From an uncultured Maribacter sp. (lineage in GTDB: Bacteria; Bacteroidota; Bacteroidia; Flavobacteriales; Flavobacteriaceae): a stretch of 64,000 bases of DNA. Positions 26,727 through 34,941 of the stretch are shown piece by piece. The translations under genes and the position numbers were made by a program. The stretch spans positions 930,001 through 994,000 of the forward strand of contig CANNFY010000001.1 in NCBI GenBank assembly GCA_947504045.1. Reading direction: 5' to 3'. How positions within the stretch are numbered: position 1 is the first letter of the stretch; each line of letters starts with the position of its first letter. The notes beneath the pieces were generated by a model. That model saw only the letters and a list, made by a program, of their open reading frames with translations. It ran no database searches and was not told the DNA's origin.

Positions 26727-27986
26727 TTGGATCCATACGCAGCACTTCGTTTTAAAGAATTCAACATATTTTTAATAGTCCGTTTTGCTATGGTATTTGC
26801 CTGGTCTATGCAATTTATTGTAATAGAATGGCAGGTGTATACAATGACAAAAGACCCACTTTCTTTAGGTATAATAGGCCTTATGGAGGTTATTCCTGCA
26901 GTATTAATGGCCCTTTTTGCAGGGCATATTGTAGACCAGAAAGAAAAACGAAGTTTATTAGTCAAATGTATACTTGGTTTTTCAATCATAAGTTTTGGTT
27001 TATTTATGCTAAGTATGCCGCAAGTGCAATTAGATTATAACACAAAAACTATTCTTTATGCCATTTATTTTCTTGTTTTTTTAGGTGGTATTGTACGTTC
27101 TTTTATTGGTCCAACTATATTTTCGTTAATAGCTTTAATTGTGCCCAAAAAAATATATCCAAATGCAGCAACATGGAGCAGTTCTACTTGGCAAATGGCA
27201 TCGGTTCTAGGACCTGCTTTTGCAGGATTTTCTATTAGTTGGATTGGTGTACACTGGTCTATGTGTGTAATTTTTGGTTTTTCTATTCTTGCATTAATAG
27301 CACTTTCTCAGATTAAAAAGAAACCTATTTTAAACCCTAAAATTGGAGAACCTGTTTTTCAAAGTTTAAAAGAAGGGTTAAATTTTGTTTTTAGTACTAA
27401 AGCAGTATTAGGAGCATTAACTTTAGATATGATTGCGGTACTTTTTGGAGGAGCAATAGCACTACTTCCTATTTTTGCACAAGATATTTTACATGTAGGG
27501 GCAGAAGGTTTTGGTATTCTTAGAGCAGCGCCAGCTGTAGGTGCATTTTTAACCATGTTAGGTTCTACTCGTTTTCCACTACATAAAAATGCGGGAAAAA
27601 AACTTTTGTATGCTATTTTTGGTTTTGGACTTTGTATAATAGTATTTGGATTATCTACATACTTTTGGTTATCTGTATTTGCTTTATTTATGAGTGGCGC
27701 TGTAGATGGTGTTTCTATGATTATAAGACAAACTATTTTACAATTAAAAACTCCAGATCATATGCGTGGTAGAGTAGCATCTGTAAATTCGATATTTGTA
27801 GGTTCTTCTAATGAGTTGGGAGCTTTTGAAAGTGGATTAACAGCTAAATGGATGGGTGCAGTAACAGCGGTTGTTTTTGGTGGTACTATGACCTTGTTAA
27901 CCGTAGGTATTACAGCTTTCTCATTACCTTCATTTAGAAAGTTAGATTTACAAAAGGATATTGATGCCCATGAGGATACCGAATAA
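26727..27986 (+). CDS. MFS transporter
   Basis: The 419-residue protein has about 12 membrane segments. It starts at a TTG codon: the residues after it, DPYAALRFKEFNIFLIVRF, align with the N-terminus of the MFS_3/enterobactin-exporter-like group (NPfraLRyrnFr), and a later ATG would cut helix 1. GLMEVIPAVLMALFAGHIVDQKEKR carries the family's cytoplasmic loop 2-3 motif. Probably an exporter of a small molecule; the substrate is unknown. It converges on lpxH with a 1-bp gap. Confidence 0.85.
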   Translation: MDPYAALRFKEFNIFLIVRFAMVFAWSMQFIVIEWQVYTMTKDPLSLGIIGLMEVIPAVLMALFAGHIVDQKEKRSLLVKCILGFSIISFGLFMLSMPQVQLDYNTKTILYAIYFLVFLGGIVRSFIGPTIFSLIALIVPKKIYPNAATWSSSTWQMASVLGPAFAGFSISWIGVHWSMCVIFGFSILALIALSQIKKKPILNPKIGEPVFQSLKEGLNFVFSTKAVLGALTLDMIAVLFGGAIALLPIFAQDILHVGAEGFGILRAAPAVGAFLTMLGSTRFPLHKNAGKKLLYAIFGFGLCIIVFGLSTYFWLSVFALFMSGAVDGVSMIIRQTILQLKTPDHMRGRVASVNSIFVGSSNELGAFESGLTAKWMGAVTAVVFGGTMTLLTVGITAFSLPSFRKLDLQKDIDAHEDTE

Positions 27987-27987
27987 A

Positions 27988-28758
27988 CTATTGCGTTGGT
28001 AATTTTTCTAATTTTAGGGTAGTACCATCAAACACACCATAAGTGTAATAAGAAATCCAATCGCCAAGATTTATATAACTAGATTTTCCGTTAAGGTCTA
28101 TTTCTAAAGGCAGGTGCCTATGTCCAAAAACAAAATAGTCATAATGCTTAGTTTCTAATTTTCGTTTGGCATATTGTACTAGCCATTCGTTTTCTTCTCC
28201 TAAAAACTTTACATCGTCATCTCCAGAAATAAGCTTATTTTTTACGGATAAGTATTGTGCTAGGCGCACTCCAATATCAGGGTGTAGCCATCTAAACAAC
28301 CATTTGGCAAAAGGGTTGGTAAAAACCTTTTTCATTCTTTTAAAACCTTTGTCTCCAGGACCCAAACCATCACCATGTCCTATAAAAAAAGAAGTTTCGT
28401 TTAGTTTAAATTGTTGGGTAGTGTGGTAAACAGGTATGTTTAGTTCATTTTCAAAATAACCATTCATCCAAAGATCGTGGTTACCTACAAAGTAAAATAT
28501 CGGAATTCCTGCATCACTCAATTCGGCAAGTTTTCCTAGAGTTCTAGTAAACCCTTTAGGAATAACGGTTTTGTATTCCATCCAAAAATCAAACATATCT
28601 CCTAAAAGGAAAATAGCCGCGGCATCTTCTTTAATTTCATCTAACCAAGAAACAAATTTCTTTTCTCGAGGCATACTTTGTTCCATGGTAGGTGCCCCCA
28701 AGTGGTTGTCACTTGCGAAGTATACTTTTTTACCTTTTGGAACAGCAATGTTTTTCAT
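27988..28758 (-). CDS. lpxH: UDP-2,3-diacylglucosamine diphosphatase (LpxH-type)
   Basis: This 256-residue calcineurin-like phosphoesterase should hydrolyse UDP-2,3-diacylglucosamine to lipid X in lipid A synthesis. The metal motifs are complete: SDNHLGA (D-x-H), LLGDMFDFW (GD), FVGNHDLW (GNHD), IGHGDGLGPGD and FGHRHLP. The length fits the Bacteroidota form. It is 6 bp downstream of queD on the same strand and starts MKNIAVPKGKK. Confidence 0.88.
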   Translation of the reverse strand: MKNIAVPKGKKVYFASDNHLGAPTMEQSMPREKKFVSWLDEIKEDAAAIFLLGDMFDFWMEYKTVIPKGFTRTLGKLAELSDAGIPIFYFVGNHDLWMNGYFENELNIPVYHTTQQFKLNETSFFIGHGDGLGPGDKGFKRMKKVFTNPFAKWLFRWLHPDIGVRLAQYLSVKNKLISGDDDVKFLGEENEWLVQYAKRKLETKHYDYFVFGHRHLPLEIDLNGKSSYINLGDWISYYTYGVFDGTTLKLEKLPTQ

Positions 28759-28764
28759 TAAAAA

Positions 28765-29214
28765 CTAATTGTCAGAGGCATGCCACTCTGCATAAGCGGT
28801 ATCAGTTTCTTGTAATTTTAAAGAATGTAGTTGTATTTCTTTTGGTAGCCTAGCTTTTATTTTAGCAGCAAAATCTATCACCATATTTTCACTTGAAGGT
28901 TGGTAATCTGCAAGTATTACATCATGCCCTCTATTTATAAGCTCATTGGCTAACTCTAAATGTGGTGTATTTTTATTAAAAACAGTAGCATGATCAAATT
29001 TATCAACAACCTCTTCTTTTACAATCTTTTTTAAATCTCCAAAATCTATTACCATGCCCAATTTTACACTGTTAGTATCAGTAATTGGTTTGCCTATTAC
29101 TGTTACAGAAAGTTTATAACTATGGCCATGAACATTTTTACATTTACCATCATAACCATAAAGGGCATGACCGGTTTCAAAATTGAATTTTTTTGTAATT
29201 CTTATGTTACTCAT
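28765..29214 (-). CDS. queD: 6-carboxy-5,6,7,8-tetrahydropterin synthase
   Basis: The 149-residue protein has the PTPS-family zinc histidines in FETGHALYGYDGKCKNVHGHSYKL and the catalytic Glu/His region near the C-terminus (SLKLQETDTAYAEW). It makes the queuosine precursor 6-carboxytetrahydropterin. The cysteine between the zinc histidines (GKCKNVHGH) supports QueD rather than eukaryotic PTPS. First gene of the queD-lpxH pair; a -7 box TACCTTTG lies at 29237-29244 on the minus strand. Confidence 0.92.
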   Translation of the reverse strand: MSNIRITKKFNFETGHALYGYDGKCKNVHGHSYKLSVTVIGKPITDTNSVKLGMVIDFGDLKKIVKEEVVDKFDHATVFNKNTPHLELANELINRGHDVILADYQPSSENMVIDFAAKIKARLPKEIQLHSLKLQETDTAYAEWHASDN

Positions 29215-29308
29215 TTTATTGGGTACTATTGTAGTGCAAAGGTAAGGTTTATTCCTATTCCTATAAGAAGACCTTTAAATAAGTAATTTGGAGTACTATG
29301 ATGAACTT

Positions 29309-29422
29309 TTACCTTTTGTATTTTTTTCTAGCACGTACTCTATTTACAAAATAGATAACAAGTACAAATAAAGCAAGTATTGGAAAAACAAGATTTCCGT
29401 TTAATAAGTTTAAAATTTCCAT
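29309..29422 (-). CDS. Small single-pass membrane protein (37 residues)
   Basis: A short open frame reads MEILNLLNGN, then a hydrophobic helix (VFPILALFVLVIYFV, about 12-26), then a strongly basic end RVRARKKYKR and a stop. This is the classic design of a bacterial small membrane protein with a positive-inside tail. It fills most of the 248-bp gap between queD and the enoyl-CoA hydratase gene, on the same strand as both. No homology information is available. It could be chance, but composition and position favour a real gene. Confidence 0.5.
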   Translation of the reverse strand: MEILNLLNGNLVFPILALFVLVIYFVNRVRARKKYKR

Positions 29423-29462
29423 CTGATTGTATTTAGAAGTATAAAACGTTTTTGAAAAAAAA

Positions 29463-30230
29463 TTATTTTATAAATTTTGATAATGCTTTTTTAGTAAAGT
29501 CTGATAATGCAAGTTCCCCAGTTTTAATGGCGCGTTCTTGTAGTAAAGTGTTCCAATTTTCTGTTCCTTCCCAAAGTACTTTTTTCCACTCTTGTAATGC
29601 TTTAGGGTTGTAGTTAGAGATTTGGTTGGTGTAAAAATCAATTTCCTTATCCATTTCATCTTTACTTTCAAAAACCCTTGCATAAAGCCCTTTTTCTTTA
29701 GCCCAGTAGGCATTTTTCCATTCTGTAGGTGCTAAAGAAAGTTCTCCTAATGCTGGATTTCCAATTTTACGCGCTACTGCAGGCGCAATAACAAATGGTG
29801 CAATACCAATAGAAAGTTCGGATAGTTTTATAGAGGCAGCCTCTGTAGCAAAAACATAATCACATGCAGCAGCTATACCAACACCACCACCAACGGTTTT
29901 TCCATGCACACGCCCAACAATAATTTTGTTGCAAGTACGCATAGCGTTTATAACATTGGCAAAACCACTAAAGAAAATTTTACCTTCTTCTAAGTTAGTA
30001 ACTGCAGTAAGTTCTGTAAATGATGCTCCAGCACAAAAAGCTCTTTCACCTTCAGATTTTAAAAGAATAATACTAACATCATCATTCTTAGATAGTTCTT
30101 CAAGGGTTTTTGTTAATCGCCCTAATAATTCTGAAGTAAAAGAATTACTTGCAGGGTGGCCAAATTCTATGGTAGCTATTTTATTAGTTATAGAGGTATA
30201 AAGGCTACCGCTTGTATGTGATGTAGACAT
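29463..30230 (-). CDS. Enoyl-CoA hydratase/isomerase family protein
   Basis: The 255-residue crotonase-fold protein shows the oxyanion-hole stretches EGERAFCAGASFTEL and HGKTVGGGVGIAAACDYVFA, and a candidate catalytic Glu in IKLSELSIGIAPF. It begins with a flexible MSTSHTSGSLYTSI. Probably acts on an acyl-CoA in fatty acid or amino acid breakdown, but crotonase specificity cannot be read from these motifs. It is 15 bp downstream of a MATE transporter gene on the same strand. Confidence 0.85.
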   Translation of the reverse strand: MSTSHTSGSLYTSITNKIATIEFGHPASNSFTSELLGRLTKTLEELSKNDDVSIILLKSEGERAFCAGASFTELTAVTNLEEGKIFFSGFANVINAMRTCNKIIVGRVHGKTVGGGVGIAAACDYVFATEAASIKLSELSIGIAPFVIAPAVARKIGNPALGELSLAPTEWKNAYWAKEKGLYARVFESKDEMDKEIDFYTNQISNYNPKALQEWKKVLWEGTENWNTLLQERAIKTGELALSDFTKKALSKFIK

Positions 30231-30245
30231 GTTTTTTATTTAAAA

Positions 30246-31580
30246 TTAATGCTTTTGCACTAACGGACGAAACTTTTGATTAAACTTCCATACTAATGCA
30301 CCGCCTCTAACTAACATCCAAACGGTAAAGGCAATCCAAATACCAATAAGGCCCCAACCTGCAAATTTACTTAAAAATAGAAAAGGAATAAAGCCTAAAA
30401 AAGTTGCAGAAAGTAATACATTTCGTAAATATTTCATTTCCCCTAAACCTTTAAAAAGTCCGTCTAAAACAAAAGCTACGGTATTAAAAGGCAGACCAAG
30501 TATTAAGATATAAAATATGGCATAAAAAGCATGTAAAATTGGGGTTTCTTTAGAAAAAAGCAATCCAATTGGTTTATAGAAAAGAATACTAAGAAGCATT
30601 AATACAGCACTTACAATAAGGCCATAAAAAACTATCTTTTTAGCTAATATCCATAAGTTTTTATAGTCTTTAGCACCTAATAATTTACCACCTAAAATAT
30701 TGCCTGCTGCACCAAAACCATCAATAAAAAAAGCAGCAAAAAGCCATAAATTAATAGCAATTGTATGTGCTCCAATATATTCATCTCCTAAAACGGTAGC
30801 TTCTCTAACAGCTAAAATTAAAGCGGTATTAAGAGCTAGTGCTCTAACAAAAAGGTTTAGACTCATGATAACTAATCTGCTTAATTCGGAATGTATTGGC
30901 AGTTTTAGTTTTAAGCTAACATCTGTCTTTGTTATTAGAAGTACAAAAGCTAGCACAGCCATAATAGCTTGTGCAATTAAACTAGCCCATGCAGCACCTT
31001 CTAAATACATAGGAGAAATTACTCCATCTATTCCATACACAAAAGCAAAGTCTAAAATAACATTTACAATAGCACCAACAATTGCAATAACCATTGGCCA
31101 AACCGTATTTTGTAAGCCTCTAAAAATACCCATAACCGCAAATACAAATAGAGTAAGGGGAAACCCCCAAACTCTAATAGAATAATAACTAATACAGTAT
31201 TCTAGAATTTTACCAGAAGCTTTTAAAGCTATAAAAATGTCTTCTATTAAAAATACTGTTGATATTAATATTATACCACTAAGAATAAGGTTTAAAAAAA
31301 TAGCTTGTGCTGGTAAAGATTTTACTTCTTCTAATTTTCCTGCCCCTAGGTATTGCGATAGTATTGCAGAAATAGCACTACGTGTTTGTCCTAAAACCCA
31401 TATTAGCATAGATAAAAAAGAGCCAACAATACCTGCTGCTGCTAAAGATTCTAGGCCATTTACAGGAATGTTACCAACAATAGCAGTATCTGTAATAGAT
31501 AATAGTGGCTCTGCAATACCAGCAATTGTTGCCGGAATAGCTAGGTTATTTATGCTTTTAAAATTAATTAGGGTTTTCAA
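30246..31580 (-). CDS. MATE family efflux transporter (DinF-like)
   Basis: The 444-residue protein has 12 predicted helices in two similar halves (about 1-215 and 225-440). AEPLLSITDTAIVGNIPVNGLESLAAAGI in helix 1 is the typical MatE start and GFGAAGNILGGKLLGAKDYK in the second half is its counterpart. It exports drugs or metabolites driven by a sodium or proton gradient; substrate unknown. Co-oriented with and close to the enoyl-CoA hydratase gene. Confidence 0.9.
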   Translation of the reverse strand: MKTLINFKSINNLAIPATIAGIAEPLLSITDTAIVGNIPVNGLESLAAAGIVGSFLSMLIWVLGQTRSAISAILSQYLGAGKLEEVKSLPAQAIFLNLILSGIILISTVFLIEDIFIALKASGKILEYCISYYSIRVWGFPLTLFVFAVMGIFRGLQNTVWPMVIAIVGAIVNVILDFAFVYGIDGVISPMYLEGAAWASLIAQAIMAVLAFVLLITKTDVSLKLKLPIHSELSRLVIMSLNLFVRALALNTALILAVREATVLGDEYIGAHTIAINLWLFAAFFIDGFGAAGNILGGKLLGAKDYKNLWILAKKIVFYGLIVSAVLMLLSILFYKPIGLLFSKETPILHAFYAIFYILILGLPFNTVAFVLDGLFKGLGEMKYLRNVLLSATFLGFIPFLFLSKFAGWGLIGIWIAFTVWMLVRGGALVWKFNQKFRPLVQKH

Positions 31581-31968
31581 AACTTAATTATGCCCACTAA
31601 AGTGGTTTTTTTTCCTGTAAATTTAGAATAATAAACTGTGCTATTTTATTTTTTAAGGTTTAAGAGGTTGGTTTTGTTAAATAGTGTGTTTGTTTAACAA
31701 ATAATAAGGTATAATTCTGAACTAAAGTGTTAAAAAATAATGCAAAAAACCTCTTATTGTAAGAGGCTTAATGTTATATGTACTGCTCTTTAATTTATCA
31801 TAGCAATTATAAAAACGCTATTTACAGGAAATGTTTTTTATTAAAAACACAATAAAAACATACAAAAATTAACATATATTTAATTAACTGAGTAAAACTG
31901 CTAAAATAATTTAATTTATTATACATTGCAGAGTATAAATGAAACTATAATTTATTACAACACTGTTC
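31581..31968. other. Intergenic region before the ECF sigma gene
   Basis: This 388-bp AT-rich gap separates the MATE gene (minus) from the sigma factor gene (plus), so both upstream regions lie here. A hairpin CCTCTTA/TAAGAGG at 31750-31766, with an A run before it, would terminate minus-strand transcripts. No convincing promoter for either gene and no extra gene was seen. Confidence 0.6.
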
Positions 31969-32586
31969 GTGACTGCTAGAGACTACATACCACCAAATAA
32001 AGAAAAGTCAAAGGTAATTACATGGGAAAAACTTAAAAGTGGCAACAGAGAAGCTTTAGGTGAAATTTATGATTTTTATATTGACGACCTTTTTGTTTAC
32101 GGTATGCATCAAAAACATGATAAGGGGTACGTTATGGACTGTATTCATGATGTTTTTGTAGATATTTATAAGTATCGTAATAGTTTGTCTAATACAGACA
32201 ATGTTAGATTCTACTTATATAAATGTTTAAAACGAAGAATTCATAGAAAAAAATCTTGGAAAATTATTCCGTTGCAAACAGACTACAATGGTTTTTCAAA
32301 AGCAGAACAAAGAGTAAGTAGTATTTCAAGTGAGGAAGCAATTATAGATTTAGAACGGACTACTGAAAAGAATACAAGATTGGCAAAAGCCATGGAAAGC
32401 CTAACAAAAAGGCAGAAAGAATGTATTTTAATGCGATTTACAAAAGACATACCTTATGAAGAAATTGCACAAATAATGGATGTATCAGTTCAAACTGCTA
32501 GAACAATAGTCTACAGGGGTATTAAAAGTCTTAGAGAGCATTCTCTCACGGTTATTTTTACATTAATAAAAATTATCTTCATTTAA
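31969..32586 (+). CDS. RNA polymerase sigma factor, ECF type (SusCD-associated)
   Basis: The 205-residue protein starts at GTG and has sigma region 2 (about 24-75, REALGEIYDFYIDDLFVYG and DCIHDVFVDIYKY) and region 4 (about 140-190, LTKRQKECILMRFTKDIPYEEIAQIM with a helix-turn-helix). Region 3 is absent, as in ECF factors. In Bacteroidota such a factor is held by a FecR anti-sigma until a SusC transporter signals substrate. FecR lies 1.2 kb downstream, but a metalloprotease gene separates them. Two hairpins after the stop suggest that the sigma transcript ends there. Confidence 0.9.
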   Translation: MTARDYIPPNKEKSKVITWEKLKSGNREALGEIYDFYIDDLFVYGMHQKHDKGYVMDCIHDVFVDIYKYRNSLSNTDNVRFYLYKCLKRRIHRKKSWKIIPLQTDYNGFSKAEQRVSSISSEEAIIDLERTTEKNTRLAKAMESLTKRQKECILMRFTKDIPYEEIAQIMDVSVQTARTIVYRGIKSLREHSLTVIFTLIKIIFI

Positions 32587-32658
32587 AAATAGCAAAACAA
32601 GAGTTTACAGATTAGCTTCTTAATTTTTCTAAAACTTATAGGTATTCAATTTCAAAAT

Positions 32659-32717
32659 AACTTAAAAAAGATATTGTTTCTTTTTTAAGTTCGAATATAT
32701 CTTGCTTTAGATATATT
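32659..32717 (+). terminator. Two hairpins after the sigma factor gene
   Basis: AACTTAAAAAAGA pairs perfectly with TCTTTTTTAAGTT (32659-32691, 7-base loop), followed by AATATATCT with AGATATATT (32694-32717). The T run is inside the first stem. They probably end or process the sigma mRNA. Confidence 0.55.
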
Positions 32718-32756
32718 ATTTACTATAGTTTTTTATCACTACAAAATTTAAATAAG

Positions 32757-32793
32757 AAAAAATAATTTTTCTTGTCTATAAAAACTAATAACA
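32757..32793 (+). repeat. Direct repeat, copy 1 (upstream of the metalloprotease)
   Basis: Bases 32757-32783 are identical to 33670-33696 (27 bp), with core TTTTTCTTGTCTATAAAA; both copies then continue into TAATAACA after a 2-bp difference. The copy ends about 45 bp before the protease ATG. Its position ahead of two separate genes of one regulon suggests a shared promoter or operator, perhaps for the ECF sigma factor. Confidence 0.7.
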
Positions 32794-32828
32794 AGCCTTT
32801 AGTATACAAAACCCATATTTTTTATAAA

Positions 32829-33647
32829 ATGGTAAATAGTATAAAAAGTAATTTTGTATGGATTGTAATTATAGCTCTATTTATTTTAGGGTGTTCTACT
32901 GAAGAGGCTATTGAGGAGCCTAAAAAACAAGAGTCCATAAGTTATTCTGAAGAGGATTCTAATGAAAACGCTTTATCTATAATTACACTTAACTTAAGGG
33001 TACATATCATGAAAGATATTACCATGGTACACCCTACAGGTTTTCCTTTAGAAAATTGGGTAACAACGGACGATGTTGAAAAAACTATTGTACCAGAATT
33101 AAATGATATTTGGGAACAAGCAGGTATAGTTTGGAGTATAGAATCTATTCTTGAGGAGAATGTTGTTAAAGGGGAAAATTACCAAGAATCCTTAAATTAT
33201 ATTGTAAATGCTAAAAGAGATTCAAACGGAAACTCAGACCCAGAGCGTTTACCACATTTATACTCACTAATGCAACCACAGCATAGAAGTGCCGAAGAGA
33301 ATTTAAGAAATAATTTATTTCATATTTATCTATTTCCTTTTATAGGAAATACATCTCAAGGAAATGCAATGAAAAGTTTTAATAACCATAGTGTAGTTGG
33401 AACATGGACCAATAAACATAATGGAGGTGGTATTCCTGAGAAAACCTTATTAACAGAAAGTCATAGTTCATTTACACGAGGATCTTTAGCAAGAACAATT
33501 GCCCATGAAATTGGGCATGTATTAACATTAAGCCATAATGAATGCGCAAATGAATGCTTAATGGGAGGGACAAACTCAGACGGTTATCAAATTACAGATA
33601 GCCAAATAATTGCATCTAGAATAGAGGCTATAGGGCGTTCATTTTAA
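32829..33647 (+). CDS. Secreted metzincin-like zinc protease (lipoprotein)
   Basis: The 272-residue protein (from ATG 32829) has a lipoprotein signal with LFILGC (Cys22), an acidic linker and a protease domain. The zinc motif HEIGHVLTLSH is at about 226-236; metzincins normally have Gly where Thr stands. CLMGG downstream resembles the Met-turn. The TTG at 32772 was rejected as a start because it lies inside the 27-bp repeat and would put 19 residues before the signal peptide. The gene sits between the sigma factor and FecR, an unusual place, so it may process the regulator, the outer membrane system or the substrate. Confidence 0.8.
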   Translation: MVNSIKSNFVWIVIIALFILGCSTEEAIEEPKKQESISYSEEDSNENALSIITLNLRVHIMKDITMVHPTGFPLENWVTTDDVEKTIVPELNDIWEQAGIVWSIESILEENVVKGENYQESLNYIVNAKRDSNGNSDPERLPHLYSLMQPQHRSAEENLRNNLFHIYLFPFIGNTSQGNAMKSFNNHSVVGTWTNKHNGGGIPEKTLLTESHSSFTRGSLARTIAHEIGHVLTLSHNECANECLMGGTNSDGYQITDSQIIASRIEAIGRSF

Positions 33648-33669
33648 ATAAAATTAGTATAAATTTTAA

Positions 33670-33704
33670 AAAAAATAATTTTTCTTGTCTATAAAATAAT
33701 AACA
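33670..33704 (+). repeat. Direct repeat, copy 2 (upstream of fecR)
   Basis: Second copy of the 27-bp repeat (33670-33696), ending about 80 bp before the fecR ATG. The same TAATAACA continuation follows. The two copies flank the protease gene and are 913 bp apart. Confidence 0.7.
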
Positions 33705-33781
33705 TCCTCCTTTTACATTAAAATAACAGTAAAGAAGGTATTTTGTTGAAATTGTAAATTTAAATAAGTTCAAAAATAAAA

Positions 33782-34795
33782 ATGGATAACAAAAACATTG
33801 ATTCTCTTACAGATTTAGAAAAAGAAAACCTTAAAAAAAGGATTTCTAAATCTGTGCGTTCCATAAAAGCTAGAAAGCTAATTCGTTATAGCTATGGTGC
33901 CGCGGCATCTATTACTATACTTGTTGTAGCAGCCAGCATCTATTTTATGCAACCTAAAGAAGTGTCTATAACAGACTATGTTAATTCTGCTACAGGTGAA
34001 GATGTAAAGACACTAGAAAATGTTGTTCTTATTTTAAATGAAACGGATAATGTTCAGATAGATGAAAAGTCTGTATCTATTAACTACTCCAAAACAGGAG
34101 AAAAAGTTAATATAGGATCTAAGAAAGCTATAAACCAAAAAACAATTAAAAATAAAAAAGTAGTTTATAATACTTTATTGGTTCCTTATGGGCGAAGATC
34201 TAAAATTAAGCTATCAGATGGTAGTATGGTTTGGCTTAATTCTGGTTCTAAACTAGTATACCCTTCTGTATTTAATGGAGAAAAAAGAGAAGTTTACCTA
34301 GAAGGTGAAGCCATTTTTGATGTTACACATGATAGTAGTCATCCATTTAAAGTTATTTCTAAAGACCAAGAGATAAGTGTTTTGGGTACCGTATTTAATG
34401 TCTCTAATTATAAAGAGGATAATATGGTAAATACAGTATTAAAAAGTGGTAGTGTTAGAATAGATTATACTAAAGATTCTTCTAATAAAACAATAAAATT
34501 GTCTCCAGGAAATATGGCAGCTTATAGTAAAGAAGGAAATACAATGAAAATGAAGAAAGTAGACGTCTATAACTATTTTTCTTGGAGAGATGGCGTCTTA
34601 ATTTTTAGAAATAATAATCTTAAATATATAATGTCCAAGTTATCACGCTATTATAATGTAAAAATAAACATAACGGATATCGATTTAGAAAAAGAAACCT
34701 TTTCGGGATATTTAGATTTAAAAAATGATGTTGAAAATGTATTATCTACAATAAAAGAAACTACAAATTTTAACTATGAAATCGTAAAAAACTAA
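33782..34795 (+). CDS. FecR-type anti-sigma factor
   Basis: The 337-residue inner-membrane protein has a short cytoplasmic N-terminus (1-33) that would bind the sigma factor, one membrane helix (about 35-55), a periplasmic FecR domain (about 130-230, with GSMVWLNSGSKLVYP and REVYLEGEAIFDVTH) and a C-terminal DUF4974-type domain (about 265-335) for contact with the SusC STN domain. It keeps the ECF factor inactive until SusC signals. It lies 146 bp before susC. Confidence 0.92.
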   Translation: MDNKNIDSLTDLEKENLKKRISKSVRSIKARKLIRYSYGAAASITILVVAASIYFMQPKEVSITDYVNSATGEDVKTLENVVLILNETDNVQIDEKSVSINYSKTGEKVNIGSKKAINQKTIKNKKVVYNTLLVPYGRRSKIKLSDGSMVWLNSGSKLVYPSVFNGEKREVYLEGEAIFDVTHDSSHPFKVISKDQEISVLGTVFNVSNYKEDNMVNTVLKSGSVRIDYTKDSSNKTIKLSPGNMAAYSKEGNTMKMKKVDVYNYFSWRDGVLIFRNNNLKYIMSKLSRYYNVKINITDIDLEKETFSGYLDLKNDVENVLSTIKETTNFNYEIVKN

Positions 34796-34941
34796 TTAAA
34801 ATTATTATTAACACTTAAAAACAGGAAAGTATATGAAGTGAAAATTTTTTCAAAAAAAGCCAGAAGATATTGGAGTATCCCCTGGCAATTAAAATCAATA
34901 TTACCCATGTAAGGTAACATTAACTAACCAAAAACAAAATT

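Noticed and set aside
32772-32828. TTG start for the metalloprotease
   Set aside because: It lies inside the 27-bp direct repeat and would place 19 polar residues ahead of an otherwise normal lipoprotein signal; ATG 32829 fits better.
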